Shown here: piece by piece, positions 49,616 through 58,525 of the stretch
Layout: every line of letters starts with the position of its first letter
Numbering within the stretch: position 1 is the stretch's first letter
Translations under genes and position numbers: made by a program
The notes under the pieces: model-generated
Seen by the model: only the letters and a program-made list of their open reading frames with translations
What the model was told of the DNA's origin: nothing
The model's database searches: none
Origin: Wohlfahrtiimonas sp. G9077
GTDB lineage: Bacteria > Pseudomonadota > Gammaproteobacteria > Cardiobacteriales > Wohlfahrtiimonadaceae
Assembly: GCF_002252155.1 (NCBI RefSeq)
Contig: NZ_NEFD01000001.1
Coordinates: 558,001-622,000 of the forward strand
Reading direction: 5' to 3'
DNA: 64,000 nt

Positions 49616-50070
49616 CACGCACTCGAACCCTCGTTGCTTTTATTTTACTCGGCGCACTTTTGATCTTCATGAATGTCCAAATTCTCCAAAAAGAGCGCAT
49701 TAAAACTGAAGGCGAAACCATCTACTTTGAACTTGCGCCCGTTGATCCCCGTGCCTTTATGCTCGGTGATTACATGGCATTGCGTTATGCCCATCCATTG
49801 TTGAATGAAGATTATCAGCCGATGATGACATTTATCGTCACATTAGATGAACACAATGTTGTCACACACGCTGAGCCTTACATTGGCGGAACTTTACAGG
49901 ACAATCAGCGCTTATTTAACATTCAAGATCAACTTCGCCCCACACGATTTTACTTTCAAGAAGGGCTTGCGCCTCATTATGATAAAGCTCGTTATGGCGT
50001 ATTTAAACGCAAAGATACGGATCACTTTTTGTTAGAGAATTTAGCCGATGCTGATCTCATCCTTTTGTAA
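49612..50070 (+). CDS. GDYXXLXY domain protein
   Basis: A 152-residue protein with one N-terminal membrane anchor (residues 8-25) and a periplasmic domain holding the name-giving motif GDYMALRY (52-59). It regularly accompanies DUF2157 and DUF4401 proteins, so the three probably form one membrane complex of unknown role. GGAGAG precedes the ATG at 49612. Confidence 0.85.
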   Translation: MTRTRTLVAFILLGALLIFMNVQILQKERIKTEGETIYFELAPVDPRAFMLGDYMALRYAHPLLNEDYQPMMTFIVTLDEHNVVTHAEPYIGGTLQDNQRLFNIQDQLRPTRFYFQEGLAPHYDKARYGVFKRKDTDHFLLENLADADLILL

Positions 50071-50111
50071 AGCAAATGCCAAGCACCGTTTGGTTTTTTC
50101 TCATGATTCGG

Positions 50112-50120
50112 TGCTATAAT
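50112..50120 (+). promoter_or_regulatory. Extended -10 promoter of the hdeD-like gene
   Basis: TGCTATAAT (TG motif plus a perfect -10), about 40 bases before the ATG at 50161. A 7-bp inverted repeat, AGCACCG (50082-50088) / CGGTGCT (50109-50115), brackets the upstream side and touches the -10. Confidence 0.5.
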
Positions 50121-50160
50121 TAAATGGCTTCTTCAATTTAATAACAACAAGGAGACAAAT

Positions 50161-50712
50161 ATGACAAATTCAACAATCAGTCAAAATAAATGGTGGCTCT
50201 CTGTCATTATTGGTGTGTTGTTCATCGTGCTCGGGATTTGGAGCTTGATGACACCTGTGGCGACATTCTTAACCATCGCCTACTTTATTGGCTTTATGTT
50301 TTTATTCACTGGGGTTGCGGAAATTTTCTCCGTCTCCAGCCAAAACCCTAATTGGGGTTGGTCACTGTTATCAGGCGTACTTGACTTCATCATTGGTATT
50401 CTTTTCCTCACAATGCCGCCAGGTGAAGTGATGTTGGTCACAACGTTCCTCTTTGGTTTCTGGATTTTATTTAGATCCATGCTAGGTTTAGGTTTAGTGC
50501 TGAGCCTTAAAAACAGCACCGATCATCCTAAATCTGACCAGTGGAAAAGCATCATTGCCTTACCCATCATTGGCATTGTGTTAGGTTTCATCTTCTTGTT
50601 ATCCCCTGTGATTGCAGGCGGCATCATTGTGGGCATTTTCAGTGCGTCGATCATTGCGTTTGGCGTGTTTGAGATTTACTGGGGTCTTTTCCTCAAAAAA
50701 TCTTCTGTTTAA
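50161..50712 (+). CDS. HdeD/DUF308 family membrane protein
   Basis: A 183-residue inner-membrane protein with six helices in three pairs, including GVLFIVLGIWSLMTPVATFLTIAYFIGFMFLFTGVAEI, the repeating DUF308 pattern. E. coli HdeD protects against acid at high cell density; a similar role is a guess. AAGGAG precedes the ATG. A terminator follows, so it is likely transcribed alone. Confidence 0.85.
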   Translation: MTNSTISQNKWWLSVIIGVLFIVLGIWSLMTPVATFLTIAYFIGFMFLFTGVAEIFSVSSQNPNWGWSLLSGVLDFIIGILFLTMPPGEVMLVTTFLFGFWILFRSMLGLGLVLSLKNSTDHPKSDQWKSIIALPIIGIVLGFIFLLSPVIAGGIIVGIFSASIIAFGVFEIYWGLFLKKSSV

Positions 50713-50725
50713 GCACATCTCAAAG

Positions 50726-50748
50726 AACCCCGAACCTTCGGGGTTTTT
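50726..50748 (+). terminator. Intrinsic terminator after the hdeD-like gene
   Basis: ACCCCGAA (50727-50734) / TTCGGGGT (50737-50744) followed by T residues. Confidence 0.85.
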
Positions 50749-50750
50749 CT

Positions 50751-50778
50751 TTGCGCGGGCAAATTGTTGCTGTACAAT
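50751..50778 (+). promoter_or_regulatory. mraZ promoter
   Basis: TTGCGC (50751-50756), a 16-bp spacer and TACAAT (50773-50778), 30 bases before the mraZ ATG. The repeated GTGGG boxes bound by MraZ in other bacteria were not seen. Confidence 0.55.
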
Positions 50779-50808
50779 CACTGAACCATCTTCAACGATC
50801 GATCAAAC

Positions 50809-51306
50809 ATGAAACATTTTTTGGGGGAATTTGAGGTCAAACTTGATGCTAAAAAGCGTCTGATGTTGCCTATGCCCTTAAAAAAGCAGCTTGTGGATAC
50901 AGATCGCTTTGTCATCAATCGCGCCTTTGATGCGTGTCTAAACCTCTATCCTTTTGATGTATGGGAAGAGGTTGATCATGAATTAACTAAACTCAACCCC
51001 TTTGTGAAAAAAGAGCGGGATTTCATCCGCTTTGTCAGAGGCGGCGCCACAGAAGTGACGCTAGATGCACAAGGTCGCTTTGTACTCCCAAGCCGATTAA
51101 TGAGTTATGCCAATATTGACTGTGACATTGTATTATCTGGCAATGGCGCTTTAATTGAAATTTGGGATCAAGCCACTTATGATCAAGCACTGAATGTTGA
51201 TTCAGAGAGCTTCTCAACGCTTGCCGAAGAAGTGATGGTAAAATATGAAAAAGACGCGCTCTTTGATTTTGATGAGCGCATTGTTGTCCCCATTATGCGT
51301 CGCTAA
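50809..51306 (+). CDS. mraZ: MraZ transcription factor, atypical form and place
   Basis: A 165-residue protein with two SpoVT-AbrB-like repeats: GEFEVKLDAKKRLMLP and GATEVTLDAQGRFVLPSRL. MraZ normally heads the dcw cell-wall cluster and represses it. Here the next gene is murI, not rsmH/ftsL. RFVINRAFDACLNLYPFDVW, KLNPFVKKERDF and LAEEVM resemble Bacteroidetes MraZ more than the enterobacterial form as I recall them, suggesting transfer. The C-terminal tail (VKYEKDALFDFDERI) is longer than usual. Confidence 0.85.
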   Translation: MKHFLGEFEVKLDAKKRLMLPMPLKKQLVDTDRFVINRAFDACLNLYPFDVWEEVDHELTKLNPFVKKERDFIRFVRGGATEVTLDAQGRFVLPSRLMSYANIDCDIVLSGNGALIEIWDQATYDQALNVDSESFSTLAEEVMVKYEKDALFDFDERIVVPIMRR

Positions 51307-51307
51307 C

Positions 51308-52093
51308 ATGAAAATAGGATTTATAGATTCTGGCATTGGCGGGCTCTCTGTGATGAGTGCCTTCATTGATTATCCATTGCCTGCTGATTATTACTACATT
51401 GCAGATACGGCTCATTTGCCTTATGGCTTAAAATCCCATGAGTACATCCATGAGCGCATCACCACATTGACCGAATATTTATTGGCAACGCATCACATTG
51501 ATATGCTTGTGATCGCGTGCAATACAGCCACAGCCATCAGTGCAGAAAAACTGCGTCATCAATTGCCACAAGATTTCCCGATCATTGGCATTGAACCTGC
51601 CATTAAACCTGCTGCGCGTGCATCAATCACCAAAGAGATTGCCATTGTCGCCACCTCATCAATGATCGAAAACCCTCGTTTAACGCGCCTCATTGATCAA
51701 TTTGCCCATGAAGTTTCCGTCATTAAAATCGCCGCCGATCCGTGGGTCACTTTAGTGGAAAAAGGCGACACTGAGAGCATGGCGGCTCAAATCACATTAC
51801 AAGAGACGTTAAACGTGCTGAACAATACGCAGGTGGATCAACTCATTTTAGGCTGCACTCACTTTCCCTTTTTGCAAGAAGCATTGATGGCGCTCGTGCC
51901 GCCTTCTGTGACACTTGTGAATCCTGCCTTTGCAGTGGCAAAGCATGCAGAGCACTGTTTACAAGCTTGCCACATTGCGCCTGAGCGCACGCCAAGTTTT
52001 CATTATTTTACCACGGGGAATTTAAACGATTTCCAACACCAAATCACCCACCTTCAGCTGCCTTCTGGCACTGTACACACACTGGATATTTAG
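51308..52093 (+). CDS. murI: Glutamate racemase
   Basis: Makes D-glutamate for peptidoglycan; 261 residues. FIDSGIGGLS has the catalytic aspartate, and the two proton-transfer cysteines are Cys71 (ACNTA) and Cys183 (LGCTHFP). The ATG at 51308 lies two bases after the mraZ stop with no clear ribosome site, so translation is probably coupled to mraZ. The frame is open upstream inside mraZ. Confidence 0.93.
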   Translation: MKIGFIDSGIGGLSVMSAFIDYPLPADYYYIADTAHLPYGLKSHEYIHERITTLTEYLLATHHIDMLVIACNTATAISAEKLRHQLPQDFPIIGIEPAIKPAARASITKEIAIVATSSMIENPRLTRLIDQFAHEVSVIKIAADPWVTLVEKGDTESMAAQITLQETLNVLNNTQVDQLILGCTHFPFLQEALMALVPPSVTLVNPAFAVAKHAEHCLQACHIAPERTPSFHYFTTGNLNDFQHQITHLQLPSGTVHTLDI

Positions 52094-52114
52094 CTGAATT
52101 AAGAGGATAAAATT

Positions 52115-54649
52115 ATGCCTGTATTAAAAAAAGTCTTGCGCCAAGATTATCAAGCCCCTGACTTTACCGTCAGTGATGTTGCCCTTACCTTTGAATTAAA
52201 GCCGGTGGACACATTGGTCACCGCCACTTTAACCTTACAAAAAAATCCTGCCACCGCTGGACGTACGGTGATTTTAAATGGCACGCCGACCTCTGAGCTG
52301 ATTGCGCTCTCCATCAACGGCACAGCGCGCAATATTCATGAGCTTTCCATCATCGATGACAACATTCATCTGACCGATTTAACGGATGATGTTCTTACAA
52401 TCACTCTTTCAAACCGCTTAAAACCTGCCAATAATACTGCGCTTGAAGGATTATATCTGTCCAATGGCATTTTCTGCACCGATTGCGAGCCTGAAGGTTT
52501 TCGTAACATCACCTACTTCCCTGATCGCCCTGACATCATGGCAAAATACACCGTCACCATCATTGCCGATCAAGAAAAATGTCCTGTCTTACTCTCAAAT
52601 GGTAATTTAATTGAAGCGAAAACTTTGGATAATGGTTTACACCAAGCCATTTGGCACGATCCATTTCCAAAACCCAGTTACCTCTTTGCATTGGTGGCCG
52701 GTGATTTAGGCTTCATTGAAGATCAACACATTCGCCCAAATGGTACGCCTGTTCAGCTTCGCATTTATGCTGCCCACAATGAGTTGGATCAATGTCATTA
52801 TGCCCTTGGCGCCCTTAAACGCGCGATGGAATGGGATGAAAAACGCTTTGATTTAGTGTGCGATGTGGATCAATACAACATCGTTGCCATCCATGATTTC
52901 AATGGCGGCGCGATGGAAAATAAAGGGCTCAATATTTTCAATGCCAAATATGTGCTCGCCAATTCAGAAATCGCCACCGATGCAGATTTTGAAACCATCG
53001 AATCCATCATTGGGCATGAATATTTCCACAATTGGACGGGTAACCGCGTCACTTGCCGTGATTGGTTCCAACTCTCTTTAAAAGAAGGCTTAACGGTTTT
53101 TCGTGATCAAGAATTCACAGCGGATTTGCGTCATCGTGGCTTAAAGCGCATTGATGATGTTAAAATGCTCAGAAACTACCAATTTCCTGAAGATGCAGGC
53201 CCATTAAAGCATCCCATTCGCCCAGAAAGTTATGTGGAAATGCGTAACTTTTACACCACAACGGTTTATGAAAAAGGCGCTGAAGTGGTGCGTTTGTATC
53301 AAACCTTGCTCGGTCAAGAGGGCTTTAAACGTGGGCTTAACCACTATTTAGATCGCTTTGATGGCACAGCAGCAACGTGCGATGACTTTTTGCAGTCAAT
53401 GGCAGAGGCAAACAACGAAGATCTTTCAGGTTTAGAGCATTGGTACAGCCAAGCCGGCACACCACAGCTGCATGTGACCAAAACTGTGAATGATCATGGC
53501 ATCACATTACACTTTAAGCAGTATTTAAGCGCAGAAGGTGAGAATCTTAAACCACAGCTCATTCCCATTAACTTTGCCCTCATCAGCAAAGAGGGTGATA
53601 TGTTGCATGAAGATCTCTTCATCTTAAATGCTTGGGAAGATGAATGCTTCATTCCATGCGAAGATCAAACAGCCGCGGTCTCTTTACTGCGTGATTTTTC
53701 AGCGCCTGTGCTGTTAAATTATGATTACAGCACCGATGAATTATTGACGATTGCCTATTATGACACCGATGACTTTGCCCGCTGGGAAGCAGCGCAGCGC
53801 TACATTGCAAACATCATTGGCAACCCTGATTTAACGTTGGAAGAAAAGCAACAACGCTTCAGTGATCCTTTAGCGTATCTCTTGACCTTGTGTCAAACTG
53901 CGCCCAATTTCTATGCCCTATTCTTAACGCCGCCGCATGCTGAATTCATTCAACGCACGAGCCGTGAAAAAAATCTGCATAAAATTTGGACAGATCTTGA
54001 AGCAGTGATGACTCATGCCGCAAAACGCTATGAAAAAGAGTGGCTCGCCATTTATGAGAACATGAGCATTGGCAATGCTGCGGCCCGTGATCTTAAAAAC
54101 TGTGTATTGGCCTATTTAGCGAAATTACCTCAGCATGAATTGACCATCACGCGTCAATATGAAGCGGCCAGTAACATGACCGATCGCATGGCTGCTCTTC
54201 GTGCGGCGGTGCTCAACAATCACAGCACGCGCGAGACTTTGCTCAATCTCTTTTTAGAGCAATTTAAGGATTATCCATCCGTGGTGGATAAATGGTTCAC
54301 TTTACAAGCCAGCAACCCGTACATTACGTTAGATCAGCTCAATTTATTGCGCGCGCATCCTGCCTTTAACATGCACAATCCCAACCGTGTACGCTCACTC
54401 TTTTCGGCCTTTGGACAAAATAAAGTGGCGCTCTATCAGCAACCTAGCGTATTCTATCCGTGGTTGCTTGAGAACATTGTGATGATCGACAAAATCAATC
54501 CACAAGTGGCCGCCCGTTTAGCCACGCCATTCTCACAACTTGATTTTTTACCCAAAGCAGATAAGAATGATGTGCATTCGCTAGTGAACAGCCATTTGTC
54601 TGATTCACTCTCTAAAAACCTTGCGGAACAATTGAGCAGATCACTATGA
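52115..54649 (+). CDS. pepN: Aminopeptidase N
   Basis: A broad-specificity cytoplasmic M1 metallopeptidase; 844 residues, slightly shorter than the E. coli enzyme. The exopeptidase motif GAMEN is at 265-269, the zinc motif HEYFHNW at 301-307, and the third ligand is Glu324 (LKEGLTVFRDQEF). The C-terminal half is the helical domain of the family. AGAGG precedes the ATG. It overlaps the nitroreductase gene by 4 bases. Confidence 0.96.
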   Translation: MPVLKKVLRQDYQAPDFTVSDVALTFELKPVDTLVTATLTLQKNPATAGRTVILNGTPTSELIALSINGTARNIHELSIIDDNIHLTDLTDDVLTITLSNRLKPANNTALEGLYLSNGIFCTDCEPEGFRNITYFPDRPDIMAKYTVTIIADQEKCPVLLSNGNLIEAKTLDNGLHQAIWHDPFPKPSYLFALVAGDLGFIEDQHIRPNGTPVQLRIYAAHNELDQCHYALGALKRAMEWDEKRFDLVCDVDQYNIVAIHDFNGGAMENKGLNIFNAKYVLANSEIATDADFETIESIIGHEYFHNWTGNRVTCRDWFQLSLKEGLTVFRDQEFTADLRHRGLKRIDDVKMLRNYQFPEDAGPLKHPIRPESYVEMRNFYTTTVYEKGAEVVRLYQTLLGQEGFKRGLNHYLDRFDGTAATCDDFLQSMAEANNEDLSGLEHWYSQAGTPQLHVTKTVNDHGITLHFKQYLSAEGENLKPQLIPINFALISKEGDMLHEDLFILNAWEDECFIPCEDQTAAVSLLRDFSAPVLLNYDYSTDELLTIAYYDTDDFARWEAAQRYIANIIGNPDLTLEEKQQRFSDPLAYLLTLCQTAPNFYALFLTPPHAEFIQRTSREKNLHKIWTDLEAVMTHAAKRYEKEWLAIYENMSIGNAAARDLKNCVLAYLAKLPQHELTITRQYEAASNMTDRMAALRAAVLNNHSTRETLLNLFLEQFKDYPSVVDKWFTLQASNPYITLDQLNLLRAHPAFNMHNPNRVRSLFSAFGQNKVALYQQPSVFYPWLLENIVMIDKINPQVAARLATPFSQLDFLPKADKNDVHSLVNSHLSDSLSKNLAEQLSRSL

Positions 54650-55191
54650 GCATTCAAGAGATTGTCACAAAACGTCGCACCATTCATCACTACAAACCTG
54701 TGGCAGTGGATGAATCCATCATTGATGAAGCACTACGCTTAGTGGTGCATGCACCGAATCATCATCTGACGTTCCCGTACCATTTTTATAAAGTCAAAGG
54801 CGATGTGCGCAGCGCACTGTTGCAATATGCCTATGATTCCTTTGCGGTGAAATCTAAAGAAACGGCGGATCAAAAGATCCAAAAATGGTCAAACATTCCC
54901 GGTTGGTTATTGGTGACGCAAAAACGTGGTGCGGAACCAAAAGTCACGAAAGAAGATTACGCCACCATTTCAATTGCCATGTACATTTTAATGCTGGCTC
55001 TTGATGAGCGTGGCATTGGCTCAAAATGGTCCACAGCCTCCCTCTTTGAAACCGAAAAATGGTATGAGATTTGTGGCGTGGATGCCGACAAAGAAGAGAT
55101 CGTTGGCATGCTGTGGTATGGCTATGCGGATAAAGAGCCAAAAACTTTTGCAAGACCGAGCATGGATCAATACTGCTCCACATTGGAGTAA
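54646..55191 (+). CDS. Nitroreductase family flavoprotein
   Basis: A 181-residue FMN enzyme related to YdjA: IQEIVTKRRTIHHYKPVAVDE at the start, APNHHLTFPYHFY, and ALDERGIGSKWSTASLF. It would use NAD(P)H to reduce nitro or quinone compounds; the natural substrate is unknown. Its start overlaps pepN by 4 bases (ATGA). Confidence 0.87.
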   Translation: MSIQEIVTKRRTIHHYKPVAVDESIIDEALRLVVHAPNHHLTFPYHFYKVKGDVRSALLQYAYDSFAVKSKETADQKIQKWSNIPGWLLVTQKRGAEPKVTKEDYATISIAMYILMLALDERGIGSKWSTASLFETEKWYEICGVDADKEEIVGMLWYGYADKEPKTFARPSMDQYCSTLE

Positions 55192-55193
55192 CC

Positions 55194-55967
55194 ATGAACT
55201 ATTACGATCCGAGCCTGTGGCTGTTTGTGATTTTATTTGCCGCAGCCATTTTGGCAGGTTTTGTGGATTCCATTGCAGGGGGCGGCGGCTTAATCACCGC
55301 ACCCTTAATGCTCAGCATTGGTGCGCCGCCTCATGTGGCGCTCTCAATGGGTAAATACATGGGCGTCTTTGGCACATCCTTGGCCGCTTGGGAATACATT
55401 AAGCGCAAAGTGATCCGCCCTAAAGAGTGGATTTGGTGCGCATTGATGACTTTAATTGGGAGTTTTACAGGCGCTTTATTGCTGCTAAGTTTAGACCCAA
55501 GCTTCATCAAAAAGATGATTCCACCATTATTGATTGCGGTGGGCATTTACATGCTGATCCCTAAATCAAGAAAACAGGCACAATCGGAAGATGGCATTGT
55601 TTCTCAACCTAAGCAAATTGCCTCAGGGCTTGGGCTTGGCTTTTATGATGGTTTCATTGGCCCAGGCACAGGATCGTTTTGGACGGTATTGTATAATCGT
55701 ATTTTTAACCAAGATTTTTTAGTGGCATCCGGTGTTGCTCGCTTAATGAATAGCATGAGTAACATCGCCGCACTTGTGATCTTTGCCGTGGCAGGAAAAG
55801 TGGCATGGTTCATGGGTGCATTTATGGTGGTTGGATTTATGTTAGGCAGCTACATTGGTGCCCGCAGCGCCATTCGTTATGGCGAAAAATTCATTAAACC
55901 ACTTTTCATCACCCTCGTGTTTATCATCGCAGGGCGATTGACTTACATTGAGTATTTTACAAACTGA
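55194..55967 (+). CDS. TSUP family permease (YfcA-like)
   Basis: A 257-residue inner-membrane protein with about eight helices. GFVDSIAGGGGLITAPLML near the N-terminus and GFYDGFIGPGTGSFW in the second half are the two TSUP/TauE repeat signatures. Members carry sulfite, sulfonates or organic anions. It starts 3 bases after the nitroreductase stop. Confidence 0.9.
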   Translation: MNYYDPSLWLFVILFAAAILAGFVDSIAGGGGLITAPLMLSIGAPPHVALSMGKYMGVFGTSLAAWEYIKRKVIRPKEWIWCALMTLIGSFTGALLLLSLDPSFIKKMIPPLLIAVGIYMLIPKSRKQAQSEDGIVSQPKQIASGLGLGFYDGFIGPGTGSFWTVLYNRIFNQDFLVASGVARLMNSMSNIAALVIFAVAGKVAWFMGAFMVVGFMLGSYIGARSAIRYGEKFIKPLFITLVFIIAGRLTYIEYFTN

Positions 55968-55980
55968 TAAAGAGATTGAA

Positions 55981-56475
55981 ATGAGCGACGAAACAACAAC
56001 TGTACTTGCGCCAGAGCGTGAACTCGAAATGACAGTATTGATGACCCCAGACATGGCCAACTTCTCTGGCAATGTCCACGGTGGTGATTTATTAAAACTG
56101 TTAGACCAAGTGGCTTATAGCTGTGCCAGTCGTTATGCTGGGCAATATGTGGTGACCTTATCTGTGGACTATGTGCTGTTTAAAGAACCCATTCATGTAC
56201 AAGAATTGGTGACCTTTAAAGCCTCCGTCAACTATGTGGGTAACTCATCGATGGAAATTGGCGTGCGTGTTGAAGCAGAAAACATCACCACCCGTCAAAA
56301 ACGTCACACCAACAGCTGTTACTTTACAATGGTTGCCGTCAAAGATGGTAAATCCACCAAAGTGCCACCCCTTTGCATTGAAAGCGAAGAGCAAAAAGTG
56401 CGTTGGAATAAAGCATTGATGCGTCGTAAGGCACGTAAACTCAGCCAAAAAATCTTAGATGATCAACCGGCATAA
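55981..56475 (+). CDS. Acyl-CoA thioesterase (hotdog fold)
   Basis: A 164-residue thioesterase of the YciA/BACH group, recognised from NFSGNVHGGDLLKLLDQVAYSCASRYAG and the beta-strand VTLSVDYVLFKEPIHVQELVTFKASVNYVG. The Asn/Asp pair in this first segment is catalytic in the family. The ATG at 55981 is chosen as it follows an AAGAGA site; the open frame extends into the TSUP gene. It ends a likely operon starting at pepN. Confidence 0.88.
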   Translation: MSDETTTVLAPERELEMTVLMTPDMANFSGNVHGGDLLKLLDQVAYSCASRYAGQYVVTLSVDYVLFKEPIHVQELVTFKASVNYVGNSSMEIGVRVEAENITTRQKRHTNSCYFTMVAVKDGKSTKVPPLCIESEEQKVRWNKALMRRKARKLSQKILDDQPA

Positions 56476-56488
56476 GGTGATCTGACAC

Positions 56489-56512
56489 AAAGGGCCTTCG
56501 GGCCTTTTTTTA
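56489..56512 (+). terminator. Intrinsic terminator after the thioesterase gene
   Basis: GGCC, TTCG tetraloop, GGCC, extended by A-T pairs around a G-U pair, and a run of T. Confidence 0.8.
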
Positions 56513-56552
56513 TACTCATTTCTCTATTCTTAACAGGTTCTCAACCACTGAT

Positions 56553-56762
56553 GTGCTCGATGAGCAAAAAATAGAAACCCTCAATACCCTTGCCATGAGT
56601 GATGATCATTTTTATGCGTTTGGTGATCCACAAGATCACCCATTTAATCGCACCGCAAATGCACACTTAATTTTCTTATTGTTGCCATCATCCCCGTTTA
56701 TTGAGTGTGGGGACTCTCTTGCAACAATGGCGGATGCTAATTTGTCAGATAATGTCTTATAA
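56553..56762 (+). pseudogene. Possible short gene or gene remnant
   Basis: An open frame of 69 codons from a GTG, itself continuing upstream without a stop to about 56508. Part of it reads like protein (SDDHFYAFGDPQDHPFNRTANAHLIF), but I recognise no family and there is no clear ribosome site. It lies between the terminators at 56489 and 56841. It could be the tail of a lost gene or chance. Confidence 0.2.
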
Positions 56763-56840
56763 ATGATAGCCTTAGAAAAAAAGCAGCACTTTTGGGCAAA
56801 AAAATGTAGCCAAACGCAAAAAATAATGTAAAATCCCCTG

Positions 56841-56871
56841 ATTCCTCATATCCTTATGAGGAATTTTTTTT
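56841..56871 (+). terminator. Terminator-like hairpin in the puuP leader
   Basis: A 10-bp perfect stem, ATTCCTCATA (56841-56850) / TATGAGGAAT (56855-56864), loop TCCT, then eight T. It follows no clear gene and lies 121 bases before the putrescine importer start, so it may be an attenuator for it. Confidence 0.7.
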
Positions 56872-56872
56872 A

Positions 56873-56902
56873 GAGCAAAATTTAATATTGGGTATTTTGC
56901 TC
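56873..56902. repeat. Second hairpin in the puuP leader
   Basis: GAGCAAAAT (56873-56881) and ATTTTGCTC (56894-56902) are perfect complements around a 12-base loop, starting two bases after the previous T run. Confidence 0.6.
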
Positions 56903-56991
56903 GATCACAAGGGGGCAATAATTCTTTTGAATTAACGCGCATATTTATCTCTCTTTCAACATGCCATTAAACGGCTGGGGGAAATAAACTT

Positions 56992-58410
56992 ATGTTAACA
57001 AACAACCAAACGTTATCTCCTAACGTTACCAATAACGGTTCAGCAAGCTTGCAGAAAACTTTAGTCCTCTGGCAACTTGTAATGATCGGTTTAGCTTATA
57101 TGCAGCCTATGACGGTGTTCGATACCTTCGGCATTGTGAGTGATGGTACGGGCGGACATGTTCCAACAGCTTATATTGTGACCCTCGTTGCGATGATGTT
57201 CACAGCTTTGAGCTATGGGAAAATGGTTCGACGCTTTCCATCGGCAGGTTCTGCTTATACTTACGCACAAAAATCCATTAATCCTAATGTGGGTTTTGTG
57301 ATCGGTTGGTGTACATTATTGGATTACCTATTCAATCCGATGATCAACATCCTCCTTGCAACCATCTATTTAAAAACGCAATTTAGTGCCGAAATCAGCA
57401 TTTGGTGGTACGTTGTGCCGTTAGCAGCGATGATGACCTATATCAATTACCGTGGTATTGAAATGGTCGCAAGCTTTAACAGCATCATTGTATTCTTCCA
57501 ATTGTTATTGATGTTGATTTTCCTTGTGCTCGTGGTGAAAGGTTTATACTTTGATCAAGTGGGCGCAGCGACACTCGTGAGCGCAAAACCATTCATCAGC
57601 CCTGAGATGTCCATCAGTGCAGTGGCGGCCGGTTCTGCAATCTTGTGTTTCTCCTTCTTAGGATTTGATGGTTTAAGTTCCTTGTCTGAAGAGGCCAAAG
57701 ATGCCGCTAAAGCTGTACCGAAAGCGATCTTCTTAACCACTTTAATTGGCGGGATCATCTTCATTTTCATCACTTACTTTATGCAGCTTTTCTTTGAAGG
57801 TTATACATTCGTCAACCCTGAAGAGAGCCAGCCAGAAGTCTTGTTGTATGCCGCAGAACGCTCTTTAGGTAAGTTCTTAGCCGCAACATTCTTCCAATCC
57901 ATCGGATTGTGGTTAGCGATTTTTGCAGTATTTGCCTCAGGTTTAGCGGCACATACGGGCGTATCTCGCATGATGTATGTGATGGGTCGCGATGGCGTAT
58001 TCCCGAAAAAAACCTTCGGTTATATCAATCCTAAATACAAAACACCTTCCATTAATATTTTAATCGTTGGGATTGTATCGTTGAGCGCAGGTTTCTTTGA
58101 TTTAGACTTTGCCCTTCACTTAGTGAACTTTGGTGCATTGACGGCATTCTTCATTGTGAACGTTTGTGTAATCGCGCAATACTACTTCAGAGACAATCAA
58201 AAATCAGGATTCCGCAACACTTTCCATTATTTGTTCTTACCGTTCCTTGGTATGCTTTGTATCGGTTATTTATGGTACAACTTAGAGGCCATGGCATTAC
58301 AAATTGGTTTGGTTTGGGGCAGCATTGGTATCATTTATTTGGCATTCGTCACCAAAGGCTTTAGAAAATACCCACAAGCCTTCATTGATCGCCAACACAA
58401 TGTTGAATAA
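56992..58410 (+). CDS. puuP: Putrescine importer PuuP-like (APC family)
   Basis: A 472-residue inner-membrane transporter with 12 helices. From memory it aligns well with E. coli PuuP over its whole length: LVLWQLVMIGLAYMQPMTVFDTFGIVSDGTGGHVPTAY, SYGKMVRRFPSAGSAYTYAQKSINPNVGF, FSFLGFDGLSSLSEEAKDAAKAVPKAIFLT and YVMGRDGVFP. It would import putrescine with protons. GGGGGAAAT precedes the ATG. The leader carries two hairpins, and the gene is followed by a terminator, so it is a single-gene unit. Confidence 0.87.
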   Translation: MLTNNQTLSPNVTNNGSASLQKTLVLWQLVMIGLAYMQPMTVFDTFGIVSDGTGGHVPTAYIVTLVAMMFTALSYGKMVRRFPSAGSAYTYAQKSINPNVGFVIGWCTLLDYLFNPMINILLATIYLKTQFSAEISIWWYVVPLAAMMTYINYRGIEMVASFNSIIVFFQLLLMLIFLVLVVKGLYFDQVGAATLVSAKPFISPEMSISAVAAGSAILCFSFLGFDGLSSLSEEAKDAAKAVPKAIFLTTLIGGIIFIFITYFMQLFFEGYTFVNPEESQPEVLLYAAERSLGKFLAATFFQSIGLWLAIFAVFASGLAAHTGVSRMMYVMGRDGVFPKKTFGYINPKYKTPSINILIVGIVSLSAGFFDLDFALHLVNFGALTAFFIVNVCVIAQYYFRDNQKSGFRNTFHYLFLPFLGMLCIGYLWYNLEAMALQIGLVWGSIGIIYLAFVTKGFRKYPQAFIDRQHNVE

Positions 58411-58430
58411 CCACTAAAGTTACACCCTCT

Positions 58431-58457
58431 ACACCCGCATTCAGTGCGGGTGTTTTT
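58431..58457 (+). terminator. Intrinsic terminator after puuP
   Basis: ACACCCGCA (58431-58439) / TGCGGGTGT (58445-58453), loop TTCAG, then T residues. Confidence 0.88.
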
Positions 58458-58525
58458 CATTGTCCGTTTACAATTTAGGCAATCCTTGTTACAGTTTTCA
58501 CAATTTTTAACTTGAGAACTCCACT

